A stretch of DNA of 64,000 nucleotides from Sternotherus odoratus (Eukaryota > Chordata > Testudines > Kinosternidae): the NCBI GenBank assembly GCA_032164245.1, contig JAVMKO010000002.1, positions 180,550,920-180,614,919 on the forward strand, written 5' to 3'. The position numbers were made by a program, and so were the translations under genes. The stretch's first letter is position 1. Each line of letters opens with the position of its first letter. Below are positions 1 to 10,982 of this stretch, piece after piece. Under the pieces are notes generated by a model. That model did not search any database, had not been told where the DNA came from, and was given only the letters and a program-made list of their open reading frames with translations.

Positions 1-119
1 GATTGAATGGAGATTGAATGGAGATTCACATAGGTTTCTTTTTGTTTAATTGATTAGCCGGTTCTTACTCTTTGAAAAAGTTGTAAGCGTTTTAAAAAAT
101 ATTGTTCCCAGGATATTAG
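1..119. other. Non-coding edge of window
   Basis: No gene seen. The first bases contain a short direct repeat of the form gattgaatggagattgaatg. The remainder is ordinary AT-rich sequence. Confidence 0.5.
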
Positions 120-216
120 AGAGACAAGGTGGTGAAGCAATATATTTTATTGCATGAAACTTCTGTTGGTGAGAGAGACTAGCTTTAAAGCTTACACAGA
201 GCTCTTATTAGGTGTC
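120..216. repeat. Dispersed repeat fragment, class uncertain
   Basis: The segment reads like an old copy of a repeat common in turtle and bird genomes, with a block about acaaggtggtgaagcaatat, then 'aacttctgttggtgagagagac', then 'cttacacagagctctt'. This is recognised from memory of sauropsid repeats, not from a search. It could be the tail of a Penelope-like or similar retroelement. No coding sequence or target duplication is visible. Confidence 0.45.
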
Positions 217-489
217 TCTCTAAAGATTGGATGGTTTTTATAGCCAAAAGTATATTATTGTGCTTATTACAGGCATTGGACATGAATAGTAGTATTATAA
301 GACCTTTAGATAAGAATTTATTATGCACGTCGGCAGCGGTGGGTTTTCAGCCTGTACACACCTTTGCGGACAGAACCAACCCTGTCACTAGCAGGAAGGG
401 AGTGAGACTCCCTCTGGAGTTTCCAGTTTTCATTCTACCTCTATAGCTGTAGGCATATATTTCCAGATCTCTGTGTGGCAGAGCCTATA

Positions 490-749
490 GTTTGAAGGGA
501 AAAAAACCCTAGCCCCAAATTCTTGTAGCTCTCTTCTGAACCATTTCTGGTTCCTCAACATCCTTTCTGAAGTGCAGACATCAGACCTGGACACAGTATT
601 TCAGTAATGGTCTCACTAATGAAGAGGCAATTCTATCGCCAGAGTCCTATTTTATATTCCCCTGTTTATAAATCTGAGGATCATGTTTGCCTTCTTAGCC
701 TCAGCATTGACCAGGAGCCACTGTTAAGTTGGTTATTTACAATGACCAC
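490..749 (-). repeat. CR1 LINE fragment (part 1, split by an LTR)
   Basis: Read on the + strand this is the antisense of a CR1 non-LTR retrotransposon ORF2/3' region. It includes the characteristic stretch 'gacctggacacagtatttca', followed by the decayed part about cleavage-product-like 'tcctattttatattcccctg'. CR1 encodes an endonuclease and reverse transcriptase, but no intact frame survives here. The homology continues after the LTR insertion at 1943, so the two parts belong to one copy. Confidence 0.7.
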
Positions 750-1942
750 TATGACATTTTACCCTACATTCTTCAAAGAAATATGGTTAGGATATGATTA
801 TGGCATAACTGAGATATACGTTATACAATATGGCTCATGTAATATATTGGAAAGGTTATGATATGCTGAATGTGATTATCCAATTTGTATGCATGTACAA
901 CTTCTGTCTCTAAAGTTAGGAATGTTGACTATGTAACAAATACAATTGTGTGTGTACCTGGGGGGGAACACCCACCAGACAGTAGGCAATCTTCCTGAAT
1001 GACCCATTTAAGAAGGACAATAGAACTCTGAAGATCCTACTCTCTTCTTCCTGAGGAGTTTTCTGGGATGCTTCATTGACACTACAAGGTCAGGTGATAA
1101 TGTCACCTGATGAAAAATACCCGCCTTGGACGCTGCTGGCACTTTTCCACTTTGGGTGATGGGAATCAAACAAAGGATTCCTGCCTTAGTTAAATCTTTT
1201 TTAAGAGCTGGGGACAGGGTTGATCTGGACTCTCCTCCATTGCCTACCCAAGAAGATGGACTGCTGAAAGAACCTGAATGGACAAAGGAACTAACCTGAA
1301 GGGAAAGGCAGGGGTGAGTCCAGACTGAGACAGGAATCCAATCTGTAAGAAAAACTGGAACTCTTAAACTACTGAATCTCTGCAATTTACCTCCAAGTAA
1401 CATTTAAGGTAAGAAATCACTTCTTGAAAACTGTCTCTTTGAGATCTTAAGCTAAGTATGCATGTTTTGTTTTATTTGCTCAGTAATCTGCTTTGTTTTG
1501 TTTGCTATCCCTTATAATCACTTAAAATCTGCTTTTTATAGTCAATGCATTTGTTTTGTTTATTATTAAACCCAGATTGTGCAGTTTCTAATGGGGAGGG
1601 GTGAGCAAGAAGTAGTGAACGTCTCTCTTCACATTGAGGGAGAGAGTGAACTTGCACTGTGCAAATCTTTTTATACAGTGCAAAAAGGTGGGTTTATTCC
1701 CCAAAAGGGGTGGGTGTGGGTGTGCACGTGAGTGCTGGGTGAATCCTCTCACACAGAGCTGACTTCAGTCTGTGTCTGCACCTGTGTGTGTCTGTGCTGC
1801 AAGAGCCTGGAAAGCCTAATTCAGCAAAACAGAGAGGGAATCCAGGCTGGTGGAGCAGGAAGGGCTCAGTGAAACCCCAGTACATCAGGGGGCATCCCAG
1901 TTGGAGGAAGGAGTGGTGGGGTGCCTTACCCGTCACAACCAC
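745..1942 (+). mobile_element. Solo LTR inside CR1, with 5-bp target duplications
   Basis: The insert interrupts the CR1 copy. It lies between two copies of accac (745-749 and 1938-1942), giving an LTR-like unit of 750-1937, about 1.19 kb. Its 3' end is ...gtcaca; its 5' end reads ta instead of tg, which would be a single mutation from the canonical TG...CA termini. No gag, pol or env frame is visible, so this looks like a solo LTR left by recombination. The internal 'atcccttataatcacttaaa' region resembles known turtle LTR retroelement sequence by memory. Orientation is a guess. Confidence 0.65.
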
Positions 1943-2935
1943 TACATCCTTTCAAGCATCTCTGAGTTCTAGGATACAGCCTTCCCACCCCCAGTCACCT
2001 TTGATCTTTTTTCCTGGATGCATAAACTTGTATTTGCCTATTTTAAGCCCCCATTATTCAAATGAGCTCACTTTGACCTGGATTGCTTGGTAATCTGTAT
2101 AACTGTCCTGTCCCCGTTATTACTTAACACTCCACCCCTGCCTAACCCTTCAGGTTAGTTCCTTTGTCCTGTGTCATGAGGAAAAATATAAAATCACTTT
2201 TGATAAATTTGCAGATTATTGAAAAAATGCAATGAATAGAATTGGGCCAGGAAAGAGCAGATCCCCTTTGCACCCCATTATAAAACACAATCAGTTGAAA
2301 GACCATTCCTCATTTACAGTTACTTTTTGTGATCTATCAGTTAACCATATTTTAAATCCATTTAATCTGAGCTGCATTTGTTTTTAGTATAGTGTTCATT
2401 TTTAAAAATCAGAATGTCATGCAGGACTATGTATATTATGTCAACACAGTTATTTTTATCAACCAAACTTGTGATCTCTTCCAAAAATGATGAGTTTTTG
2501 TTGACAAGACCATTTTTCTATAAAAGTATGTCGATTGGCATTATCTTGCTATTTTAATTATTTAATGATGGCATCCCCTCTCAGCCTTTCCATGGTTTTC
2601 CCAGGACCTGTCCTAGGTGGTCCTCTTTACCCTTTTAAAATACTGGCACAACAGTACCCTGGTTTTTGGTACTTCCCCAATGTTCCAAAAACTGTTAAAC
2701 ATCAACATTAATGGTTGAGAGAGCTGCTTACAAAAGTTTTTAAATACTCTTTGATTCAAATTCTGCAGATTTAAAAATGTTTAACTTTAATAGTTGCTTT
2801 TTAACATCCTCCATAGTTACTGTTGGAATAGAAGGATATAACATAATCCTGCTTCTTTCTTAATAGTGAAGAGAAATATGTGTTGAATATTCCTGCCTTT
2901 TCTGCTTTGAAATTAATGTGAAAACACACAAACAT
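1943..2935 (-). repeat. CR1 LINE fragment (part 2)
   Basis: This continues the CR1 copy interrupted at 749. On the + strand it runs through antisense ORF2 landmarks in the right order: 'gatctatcagttaaccatat', 'tcagaatgtcatgcaggact', 'atcaaccaaacttgtgatct', 'tttacccttttaaaatactg' and 'acatcaacattaatggttga'. The reverse transcriptase frame has many stops and indels, so this is an old dead copy. It ends just before the palindrome at 2959. Confidence 0.8.
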
Positions 2936-2958
2936 AAAATACTAGGAGATCTTGAAAC

Positions 2959-3044
2959 TGAAAAAAGAAAGGAAAAGGGAAGTTTTTCATTCACTTTAGC
3001 ATGCTAAAGTGAATGAAAAACTTCCCTTTTCCTTTCTTTTTTCA
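2959..3044. repeat. Perfect 86-bp palindrome without spacer
   Basis: Bases 2959-3001 are the exact reverse complement of 3002-3044. Pairing out from the centre (tagc|atgcta) gives 43 matched pairs, with the first mismatch at 2958/3045. The arms contain a purine-rich block (aaaaaagaaaggaaaaggga). A perfect zero-spacer hairpin of this length is unstable in vivo, so either it is recent or it is a fold-back artefact of sequencing or assembly. Confidence 0.95.
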
Positions 3045-4784
3045 TGCTGAAATACATGGACACAGCAGGGTTAGTTATGGAGTTTGTCATAATCCTAAAC
3101 TTTCTGGCTTTTGTCTGTTTAAGACTGCTGCTTAAAAAAATTAGTTTACTGTATGTGTATTGATCTGTAATTTAATCTAGTTTATTCTAAAATCTGTCTG
3201 CTGGTAAATTGCCTTCTAAAAGGAAGTGGAATTTTGAGCCACTACAATACACTGAATTGATATAGAAGCTGAACTAAGAGTTCACTTTAAATTGATTGAT
3301 TGAAGCAGACAATTTGTGGCACAGACCCCAACATTATTACAGAAGTGCTTTATGTTGCCAAGAAATGTCACTGTAATGCAAATATTCCATTTTATCAGGT
3401 TAGCTATTCCCTCTTATCACTGTTTTAAAACAGGTAAGTTTTTAATAGAAAATACCTTTTAGTTTAGTTTAGTTTTTTTTTTTAAAGTACCCCCTCCAAA
3501 AGTATTATAGTTTGCCTTTTATATTCTGCTACTTCAGAGCCCAATTAATCCTTTCACTATATTGCTGGAGGCTCTTTAGAATACTTAAGACTATTTCACC
3601 ACTAGCTTTCTGCTGTTAGTCATCACAATTTAAATAAAAGAGAAATATATAAATGGATGCTACAATCCTATAGTATAGCTTTTTGATGACATATTTGTAT
3701 TGTCCCATTATTGTTCTCTTCCTACCTTGAAAAAACATGTTTTGTTTTCTTATATAGTGTTTGTATTTAACAAAGTTAATTTTCCTATTCAGTGTTCCCA
3801 TTACTTAAGCAAGCAAATAAAAAATAGGACCATACTACTTTTCTTTTTTTAAATCTAGGAAAACAGATCTCGGATATAGTAATTGAACGTTAAGAATATT
3901 TCCTTTTTAGGTAAACATCATATTATAGCCATTATGTTTTCTCTTCTTAACAAAATAATTCAAGTGGAAAACATAGAAAATAATTGAAAAATAATTAATA
4001 TAAAATCACTACATTTAATGCATGTCATCAAAGAGCTGAGTCTTCGGAGTGCTTTCTCATTAGAAGTACCAATGCCAGAATCCCTCAACTTCATCTGGTA
4101 TATCAAATGATCTTTAATCTCAAAGTTTGCCACATTACTTTGCTTGCTGTATTCAGACATCAATCACTTCATTCAGAGCTGAAAAGTAGTTACTTATGGG
4201 TTATAATGTGGCTGGTGTTGGCAGCATATAGCAACACAATACAGGAGAGAAATGAGGAACATTACCTATTGATGTGATAGGATGGAGGAAATCAGGTTAG
4301 GCATAGAACATGCAACAGTAGTTCTGAATTATTGGTGAGCTGCCTTGAGCAGAGGCTTTTTAAAACTGTGGTCTGTGGAGCATTTACTTGCTGTTAGTTT
4401 GTGGAGCGCCATCTGACCACCTGATATGGACTCTTCCTTATTTCTAGCTGCCAACTTGCATTAAAGAACAGCTACAAATATATTAAATGCTTCCTTATAC
4501 CAAACTTTTTTACAAAGCTGTTGCTCTAGTTGGCACAAGAATGTTATCTATTGATCACTGTGAGGGATCCATCCAGTCATAAATATTAGAGAAGGTGATT
4601 CACGAGGCAATTCCTCCTATCAAATCTAGTTTGTGTTTTGAAAAGTATGAGAAGTTTTATGCTTACATTATACTTGTCTTAAGGGACAAGAGGCTGATAG
4701 AAATTGGCTGCACGGGTAGATGTCTTGGGGAGGAGGGGGAGAAAGGGAGTGGGAAGCCTCAGTATTTTGTGGGATACCCTGGGG
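3045..4784. other. Intergenic or intronic stretch, nothing firm
   Basis: AT-rich DNA with short homopolymers. No exon with convincing splice sites was found. A minus-strand frame at 3960-4163 is protein-like in composition but has an in-frame stop immediately after the nearest good acceptor, so it is not called. Confidence 0.5.
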
Positions 4785-4880
4785 CAGTGTTTAACCTTTT
4801 TTCATTTGCAGACCCCTAAAATTTTTCAACTGGAGGCGTGGACCCCTAGAGGTCTGTGGACCATGGGTTGAAAACCACAG
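4785..4880. mobile_element. Short MITE-like element, hAT-type ends
   Basis: The unit begins cagtgtttaacc and ends ggttgaaaaccacag, a pair of imperfect inverted termini. The internal wording ('gcagacccctaaaatttttc', 'gtggacccctagaggtctgt', 'ggaccatggg') is typical of small hAT-derived repeats in amniotes. No 8-bp target duplication could be matched, so the boundaries are approximate. Confidence 0.5.
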
Positions 4881-6556
4881 ATTTCTTGTAAGGCATTCTT
4901 GTAAGCTAGGAAATTGCATGAGAAGTGTGGTCTCTTGGACAATTTTCATTACTGTTAGAGTTCTGAGTGTTTGGGTTTTTTTAGGACTACAAACCTGTTT
5001 CCGATCAGGTGAATTTAGTTACTTAGTGACACATTCATTGAGCTTTAGGCTTTGTATTTGAAAGCAAAACACTTTTCTTTGGTAGTCTAAGTGATGAGCT
5101 GACATTGAGGAAGTCTTCAAAAAGCATATTATATTGGTTTACTGTCAGAAAACATGAATTTTTTTAAATAAATGGCAACAAAACAGATAAAAGCTTGCAG
5201 GTGGTGGTTAATAAACATCTGTGAAAGTGTACTACTGCAGCCTCTAATGACTGCTTGGTGAATCACTTGATATAGCTCTGAAAGTTACGTGAGTAAGGGT
5301 TGCATTTTGGGGTCTCAGATTATTGGGAGAGAATCAGAAAAAGTAAGCATGCAGGGAATTGTGAACAGCTGGTTGTAATAAAGAAGGAAGACTTCAATTC
5401 TTTGGTATCCGGGATGGTTAGGAGACAAATACTGACATTGTATCATAAGAGAAATAAAAATAAGGTTAAAATCAGCACACAGTTATGAATATTATGTGAA
5501 CACATTAATAAGTATGCATAAGTGAAAGACGGAGTTTATTTTATAATGTTCCCTTAGTCCTGTCTTTTTAGAGCTGTTCCCTTTATCTCTAGTAGTAAGT
5601 TAGATACACTATAGATCATTAAAGCTTCACATGGCTTTTTTTCTCTGATATATTATACATACTATGGTAGTCACCCCATTCTTTTTGTAATGCTTTATTT
5701 TATTTTCACTCTGTTAAGACTTTTATGGTCTACCCTTAGGCTCAAATCCTGCTCATCTCTACTCTTGAAAGTAGTCTTCTGAATTATGGGATCATTAACT
5801 AGGTAATTAACATGACACAATTAGAGAATGTTTTTTGGTGATTAAAAGACTTGCACTTTATCTTCAGATAGAGAATTTATATTTATTTTTAAGTTCTTAA
5901 CACATCCATCCCCTCCCCTCCTATTGCTTTAATCAAGTGTAGAAAAAGCCTCTTGAGATGCAATCTGTATTGTGTTAGCTAAGGAAGGCCCTATAATGTA
6001 ATCCATACTTTTATTTTTAACCTGGGAAGCAGAACCCTCCCCCCCCCCCCAAATGCTGGAATTCTACTTCTTATGAATTAAGCAAAACATTGTACATTTT
6101 AAAATTGGTTAAAATAACATTTGTACTTTTTTGGGGGGAGGGATGGGGTTCTTTAAACATATTGTACAATAGTGAAGGTGGAATATAGAATGGAAGATTT
6201 CCTTGGAACAACTCCTGTTAGTCTTACTTAAAATTATTCCTCCTGCTTGGTAACGAGTGGCAATTCAGAACAATCTGCCAATTCAGACTTGCTGATCTGG
6301 TTAATTTTAAAAAGGACAATTTATAGGGAAACTTTTAAATTTAAAATGTTTGTTAATACATAGCTGACAAAATAAAGATACATTCAAGGAAGGATCTTGT
6401 TTGCATAACATAATTAAATGAATTAAACTGTCATGCAAACTGTAAATGAATTGTTTAATTTGAATTTGAAAAAAATGGGATACTGGATAGGATGGGTTAG
6501 TGCTCTGAAGAGTTACCAAGTGTTCTTTCAGGTGTTTAGCTGGTTAGTTCTTGATC
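4881..6556. other. Intergenic or intronic stretch, nothing firm
   Basis: AT-rich sequence with a C homopolymer near 6040. No coding exon, RNA gene or intact repeat is recognised. The small frame at 5300-5488 has no splice signals that make sense and was not called. Confidence 0.5.
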
Positions 6557-6727
6557 AGTTAGATCAGGGGTCTCCAAACTTTTCAGCCCGAGGGCCGCAT
6601 TAGCTATCAAATAGCAGTTCGGGGGCCGACAACACACTCGAGGTCCAAATAAAAAAGAATCAAAACATGGATGTTGTTTTTAATTATTTATTTAATATTA
6701 TTTTATTCAGTTATTATTTAATAACAC

Positions 6728-6905
6728 ATTGATACACTACACATGAACACTACACATGAACACCTGTTCACAACACATGAACACTACACATGAACACCTG
6801 TTCACTACACCTGTTCACTACACCTGTTCACTACACCTGAACACTACACCTGAACACTACACCTGAACACTACACCTGAACACCTGTTCACTACACATGA
6901 AAACT
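6728..6905. repeat. Short-unit tandem array inside the hAT
   Basis: Repeats of 'cactacac(a/c)tgaaca' and 'cctgttca' alternate in units of about 11-13 bp. Sense (tgaaca) and reverse-complement (tgttca) motifs both occur, so the array can fold. Confidence 0.85.
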
Positions 6906-6914
6906 ACACATCAA

Positions 6915-7440
6915 CCCCCCAACTGACCCACCCAGGTCTCTCCCCCCAAAACCTCCTTTCCTCCAACCCCCCTCCCCCAAATGACCCACCCAGCCAGGTC
7001 TCTCACCCCAAAACCTCCTTCCCTCCCACCCACCCCCCAACTGACCCACCCAGCCAGGTCTCTCACCCCAAAACCTCCTTTCCTCCAACCCCCCCCCCCA
7101 AATGACCCACCCAGCCAGGTCTCTCACCCCAAAACCTCCTTTCCTCCAACCCCCCCCCTCAAATGACCCACCCAGCCAGGTCTCTCACCCCAAAACCTCC
7201 TTTCCTCCAACCCCCCCCCCCAAATGACCCACCCAGCCAGGTCTCTCACCCCAAAACCTCCTTCCCTCCCACCCACCCCCCAACTGACCCACCCAGCCAG
7301 GTCTCTCACCCCAAAACCTCCTTTCCTCCAACCCCCCCCCAATGACCCACCCAGCCAGGTCTCTCACCCCAAAACCTCCTTTCCTCCAACCCCCCCCAAC
7401 TGACCCACCCAGCCAGGTCTCTCACCCCCCCCAACTGACC
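6915..7440. repeat. C-rich minisatellite, unit about 60-61 bp
   Basis: About eight copies of a unit containing 'tgacccacccagccaggtct', then 'ctcaccccaaaacctccttt', then a variable C run. Copy spacing is 60-61 bp, and length differences come from the C homopolymer. The complementary strand is rich in G runs. Confidence 0.9.
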
Positions 7441-7578
7441 TGCTCAACCCGGTCTCTCCCCACAGACCGGTTCGCCGCCTGGCAGTGGGTGGCTCCTTGT
7501 TTCGCCCCCTGCAACTGCGTGGCGGTGCGGCGCGTCCCGGCCCCAGCTCCGAGCCGTCCCTGGCCGGCGGCGGCGGCC

Positions 7579-7815
7579 GAGCGCGCGGCGCTTCCAGGCC
7601 CCGCGGCTGGCGGCGGCGGCCGAGCACGCGGCGCTTCCAGGCCCCGCGGCTGGCGGCGGCGGCCGAGCGCGCGGCGCTTCCAGGCCCCGCGGCTGGCGGC
7701 GGCGGCCGAGCGCGCGGCGCTTCCAGGCCCCGCGGCTGGCGGCGGCGGCCGAGCGCGCGGCGCTTCCAGGCCCCGCGGCTGGCGGCGGCGGCCGAGCGCG
7801 CGGCGCTTCCAGGCC
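7579..7815. repeat. GC-rich minisatellite, unit 43 bp
   Basis: The gagc(g/a)cgcggcgcttcc core recurs at 7579, 7622, 7665, 7708, 7751 and 7794, exactly 43 bp apart. Because 43 is not a multiple of three, each unit is read in a different frame. This explains the overlapping long Arg/Pro/Ala-rich open frames on both strands. The block is CpG-dense. Confidence 0.93.
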
Positions 7816-7913
7816 CCAGCGCGGAGCCAAAAAGATCTCCGCGGGCCGGATGAGAGGGCCTCGCGGGCCGCATCCGGCCCGCGGGCCGTAGTTTGGAGAC
7901 CCCTGAGTTAGAT

Positions 7914-8109
7914 GATAGGCATGGAAGCACCATATGTGGGGTTGGGAAGAAATTTTCCCCATTTCATATTAGTAGTGACTTTTTTTTTTTAAACTTCCTA
8001 TGCAGTATGGAGTGTGGATCAGTTGCCACTGCCCGGATCATCTGGTTATAACTCACTTAATCTATTTATTAATTGGCAGTGGAGGGGCCTAAGGCACTGG
8101 TGCATCTCA
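7914..8109. other. Spacer between hAT and Harbinger MITE
   Basis: Nothing recognised apart from a T homopolymer at 7980. Confidence 0.4.
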
Positions 8110-8395
8110 GGGCTGGTCTTCACTAGGGGGGGTGGATCGGCTGTAGATACGTAATTTCAGCTACGTTAATAACATAGCTGAAGTTGGCGTCTCTACAGCC
8201 AACTTACCTGCCGTCCTCATGGCAGTGGCGGTCGGCGGCGCGCTCCCCTGTCGACTCCAGCTTGTGCATTTTGGCGAGCTGGAGTTCCGGAGTCGACGGG
8301 GGCACTGCTGGCGATTGATTTATCCCGTCTTGACAAAACGAGATAAATCGACCACCAAAACATCAATCCCTCCCCACTGAAGTGAAGACAAGCTC
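8110..8395. mobile_element. PIF/Harbinger MITE (old copy)
   Basis: Starts gggctggtcttcacta and ends agtgaagacaagctc, inverted termini close to those of the coding Harbinger at 20759-26233 (gggcctgtcttcacta / tagtgaagacataccc). Internal arms such as 'tcagctacgtta' and 'ataaatcga' pair with partners further in, so the whole element is a long imperfect inverted repeat. There is no coding capacity. No clean 3-bp target duplication remains. Confidence 0.8.
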
Positions 8396-8479
8396 TTCGT
8401 CTCGCCTGTTCTCTGCCTGTGGCACATAATATTTTAGTCTCTTAAAGGCTGTAATACTTTAGTCAAACTTCAGTTGTGA

Positions 8480-8568
8480 TTGGTGTGAGGGTGTTGGTGG
8501 CCAGTGATACACAGGATGTCAGGTGATCTGGTGGTCCATTTTGGCCTTAAATTCTACGATTCTACATG
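8480..8568 (+). repeat. CR1 LINE 3' end
   Basis: The run 'gatctggtggtccattttgg', then 'ccttaaattctacgattcta', is the typical CR1 3' terminus, with its short attctatgattct-like direct repeat instead of a poly-A tail. Only the extreme 3' end is present, as usual for 5'-truncated CR1 insertions. Confidence 0.75.
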
Positions 8569-9509
8569 GTTTCTAATACAGCATCAAGAGTGTGTTGCAT
8601 AATGACAAGTGGTATTAGCATACCAAGAATGTCAGGCAATACAGCACTTTCTAGCTTGATCAGATCAAACCCCTTCCATTAAATGTAGAACATATGCCCT
8701 AAGGCGTTTGGAAAGTTGAGAGGCTGGATTCAGCAGCATTAAACTTAATAAAAATCAGTTTTATTAATTATCTTAATACTATATATTACTGGATATTTAC
8801 TTTTTTCCTCTTGTGTGTCTCCTGATTTTATCTTTAGCACAAAGAAAATTATTAAACTTTCTACTTATTGGGGGGAAAATTCTAGTCTATTCTCTTGGGC
8901 AGAACTTTTGTTTATTTAAATGTACTGTGGTGGCTAAATGACTTCAAGGTCCTTTGTCCTCATTGTTTGTTCAAAGTCATCATGGCTACATTATTATTGT
9001 TTAACTGAATAGATCACAGTGGAATTTAATAGGAACTCAGTCCACTGAACCCCATGAAAATCTACTCTTGTGTGCTTTCACAAAAGAACTACTAACACTT
9101 TTTAAATAAGAATTAAAAAAATGCATGAATAACTGAAGCTGAGAGCTTTTAGACCTTTATGGGTATGATCCTATATTATTACTATTTAATTTTTGAAAAC
9201 TGATTTGGGTGGTCTGTGCCAAAATATTCTTTAAAATGCCTACTTATGATATGTGAATATTTAAATGGTTAGCTGATCAACTTCCTGTGAAAATGCCAGA
9301 TTTAAGCCAGAATCAAAGAATTGTAATATAAGCATGTTCGTACTCATGGGCTCTCCTTGTCCTAGTCATTTGCTTAAGAGATAAAATGATCAAAGTCTAC
9401 TAAACACATGACTTTAGATTTAAGTGGTCGTAATTACTTTTCACATATTTATAACTTCAAGGCAATCTTGGATTTAACTTTATTAACGCTGTAATTTATT
9501 TATTCTTAA
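8569..9509. other. AT-rich spacer, nothing recognised
   Basis: No coding exon or intact repeat is seen up to the Helitron array, which inserts after A at 9509. Confidence 0.45.
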
Positions 9510-9893
9510 CTAGCGAAAATACCCAGCGTTGCTCGGGTCCGTCTGAGGTGGGGAGGGGCAGAGAGCTGAGCGAGTGCGGGGTCCGTTGGAGGGGGGAGGG
9601 GGCAGAGAGCTGAGCGAGTGCAGGGTCCGTTGGAGGGGGTATTATGACATCATAACTATGTCACAGAGAACAGCAGCTGCCCAGCTGATGTGATTGGCCT
9701 TTAAATAATTTCACCCCTGGGGGGTGTCAGAGGTGAGATTTGAAAAATTTTCAACTCTTACCCTGATTAGGACCCTAAGACCTATAACTGTACCAAATTT
9801 CAAGTCTCTAGCTCAAACGGTGTGGAAAGAGTAAGTGCACGTACATACACGCATACATACATGCATACACCATTTGACTTTTATATATATATA
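9510..9893 (-). mobile_element. Helitron 1 of 3 in a head-to-tail array (non-autonomous)
   Basis: On the + strand the unit begins ctag at 9510, the reverse complement of a Helitron 3' CTAG terminus. Immediately inside is the hairpin-forming acccagcgttgctcgggt. It ends in a tatatata tract just before the next ctag at 9894; the expected ga (reverse complement of 5' TC) has been lost here. Host A precedes at 9509. No Rep/helicase frame is present. Helitrons move by rolling-circle replication and insert between A and T. Confidence 0.8.
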
Positions 9894-10982
9894 CTAGCAT
9901 AAGTGCCCGGCGCTGCTCGGGTCAGTCGGAGGTGGGGAGGGGGCAGACAGCTGACACCCCCTGACCAACCCCAACACCCCCCGGCTCACTTACCCCCCGA
10001 CCAAACACGACACCCCCACCTCACCCCTCACCCACTCCGACACCTTCCCACCCCCCCAGACCAAAACCAACACCCCCACCTAACCCCCCGACCGAACCCG
10101 ACACCCCCACCTCATTTACCGTCCCACCAAACCCAACTCGGATCCGTCGCAGGCGGGGAGGGAGCCCAGAGCTGAGGGATTCTGGGGACCTTCGCAGGGG
10201 GGGGGGGGCACGGAGCTGATGGATTCCGGGGTTCTGTTGGGAGGGGGGAGGGGTAGAGAACTGAGGGATTTCCAGTGTTCCGTTGGAGGAGGGAGGGGCA
10301 GTGAGCTGAGCGAGTGCGGTGTCTGTTGGAGGGGGTATTATGATGTCATCACCACCTAGCTGCCCAGCTGATGTGATTGGCCCTTAAAGACTTTCACCCC
10401 CAGGGAGGTGGGGAGGGGGCAGACAGCTGACACCCCCTGACCAACCCCAACACCCCCCCGGCTCACTTCCCCCCCGACCAAACCCAACACCCCACCTCAC
10501 CCCCCGACCGAACCCGACACCCCCACCTCACTTACCGTCCCACCAAACCCAACTCGGATCCTTCGCAGGCGGGGAGGGGGCTCAGAGCCGAGGGATTCCG
10601 GGGACCTTCGCAGGTGGGGGGGGGGGCACAGGGCTGATGGAGTCCGGGGTTCCGTTGGGAGGGGGGAGGGGCAGAGAACTGAGGGATTTCCGGGGTTCCG
10701 TTGGAGGAGGGAGGGGCAGTGAGCTGAGCGAGTGCGGTGTCTGTTGGAGGGGGTATTATGACGTCATCACCACCCAGCTGCCCAGCCAATGTGATTGGCC
10801 CTGAAAGACTTTCACCCCTGGGGGGCGTCAGAGGTGAGATCCGAAAATTTTTCGACCCTTATGACCATCTAGACCCCAAGACCCCTCACTGTACCAAATT
10901 TCAAGTTTCTGGCTCAAACGGTGCGGGAGGAGTTCGCACTCATACATACATACATACACCACTTGACTTTTATATATATAGA
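9894..10982 (-). mobile_element. Helitron 2 of 3 in the array (non-autonomous)
   Basis: It begins ctagcataagtgcccggcg, carrying the terminal hairpin ccc-ggcgttgctc-ggg, and ends tatatataga (ga at 10981-10982). It abuts the next ctag with no host base between. The interior holds a C-rich minisatellite built of short 'ccccgaccaaacc' and 'gacacccccacctca' words, then repeated blocks 'attccggggttccgttggga' and 'gtattatgacgtcatcacca'. Proline/threonine-rich frames in it are repeat artefacts. Confidence 0.85.

Larger units (their letters stand above)
6557..7913. mobile_element. Non-autonomous hAT transposon with internal satellite arrays
   Basis: The element occupies 6565-7905. It starts caggggtctccaaact and ends agtttggagacccctg, which are perfect inverted termini. 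It is flanked by identical 8-bp duplications agttagat (6557-6564 and 7906-7913), the signature of hAT transposition. No transposase frame is present. The interior is three tandem-repeat blocks. Long open frames here are by-products of GC-rich repeats with period 43 and about 60 and are not genes. Exact duplications and termini imply a fairly young insertion. Confidence 0.93.

Noticed and set aside
3960..4163. Minus-strand frame with protein-like composition (includes KLRDSGIGTSNEKALRRLSS)
   Set aside because: The nearest good acceptor upstream is followed by an in-frame stop, and no suitable donor was found. Could be a conserved non-coding or fossil exon, but not supportable.
5300..5488. 62-codon frame with EQLVVIKKEDFNSL
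   Set aside because: No splice sites or domain, and of a length expected by chance in this amount of sequence.
7342..7962. Long Arg/Pro/Ala-rich open frames on both strands (up to 189 codons)
   Set aside because: They fall in a 43-bp GC-rich tandem repeat, occur in several frames at once and have no domain. They are explained by low stop-codon density.
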